Shown here: piece by piece, positions 22,926 to 23,015 of the stretch
How the letters are laid out: each line of letters opens with the position of its first letter
Position numbering within the stretch: the stretch's first letter is position 1
NCBI GenBank assembly: GCA_964454015.1
Contig: CAYVQF010000075.1
Coordinates: forward strand, 1-23,015
Direction of reading: 5' to 3'
DNA from: CAYVQF01 sp964454015
GTDB taxonomy: Bacteria; Myxococcota_A; Bradymonadia; UBA4248
DNA length: 23,015 bases
The notes under the pieces: model-generated
The model's input: only the letters and a program-made list of their open reading frames with translations
What the model was told of the DNA's origin: nothing
Database searches by the model: none
Position numbers and translations under genes: made by a program

Positions 22926-23015
22926 GAGATAGGCCCGGGCCTGTCAAGCCCAAAGCGCCAGACCACAATCCACGACCAAAGCCGGCATGGGGCTTGCTCG
23001 TTGTGAATTATTGTG
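22926..23015 (-). other. Upstream region of the B12 riboswitch operon
   Basis: These 90 bases contain no gene. On the minus strand a consensus TTGACA lies at 22942-22947, but a -10 at normal spacing would fall within the riboswitch P1 5' strand and start transcription inside the aptamer. The real promoter is thus either further upstream or the aptamer boundary differs. CACAATAATT at the edge is AT-rich and could be part of a -10 beyond view. Confidence 0.4.

Noticed and set aside
1..23015. tRNA or rRNA genes, insertion sequences, prophage genes
   Set aside because: No cloverleaf, rRNA-like stretch, transposase motif or terminal inverted repeats were seen by eye; intergenic spaces are short.

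Overview
The window is GC-rich, strongly C/G-ending in codon third positions, and almost fully coding. A TonB-dependent outer-membrane receptor, several Sec/Lsp-type lipoproteins, a PpiD-like periplasmic chaperone and a PocR-type sigma-54 activator point to a diderm bacterium. The style resembles Myxococcota or a related former deltaproteobacterial lineage, but this is inference because there is no rRNA or other decisive marker.

Layout. (1) 1-2156 (+): 3' part of a large secreted or surface protein with InlB B-type repeats (exact 219-bp period) and a glycine-rich C-terminal domain. A perfect 16-bp hairpin follows at 2179-2215, between convergent genes. (2) 2255-8763 (-): a tight housekeeping run read as ppiD-like, mutL, miaA, hisC, cmk, with a good sigma-70-like promoter at 8862-8890. 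(3) 9103-10815 (+): a lipoprotein metallopeptidase of the M2/ACE-like type, transcribed divergently from the ppiD operon. (4) 10918-15001 (+): PocR-domain sigma-54 activator, PLP aminotransferase and a lipoprotein of unknown function, joined by TGATG and ATGA overlaps. (5) 15165-16019 (+): deoC with an unusual cysteine-rich N-terminal extension. (6) 16191-16409 (-) infA, divergent from hisS at 16669-17994 (+). hisS is followed by a SAM-dependent methyltransferase with an extra C-terminal region and a 77-residue protein with a CxxC motif. (7) 19445-22925 (-): a cobalamin riboswitch, a TonB-dependent receptor and a beta-propeller-like lipoprotein.

The most interesting locus is the last. The riboswitch predicts that the receptor and the lipoprotein behind it are repressed by vitamin B12. 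A BtuB-like receptor paired with a propeller lipoprotein recalls the BtuB-BtuG pair of Bacteroides, apparently arrived at here in an unrelated phylum. The receptor's longest open frame begins inside the riboswitch aptamer, so its true start must lie further downstream. Other points worth a second look are the near-identical adhesin repeats, the DeoC CxxCxxC extension, the uncharacterised three-gene PocR cluster, and the methyltransferase/CxxC small-protein pair.
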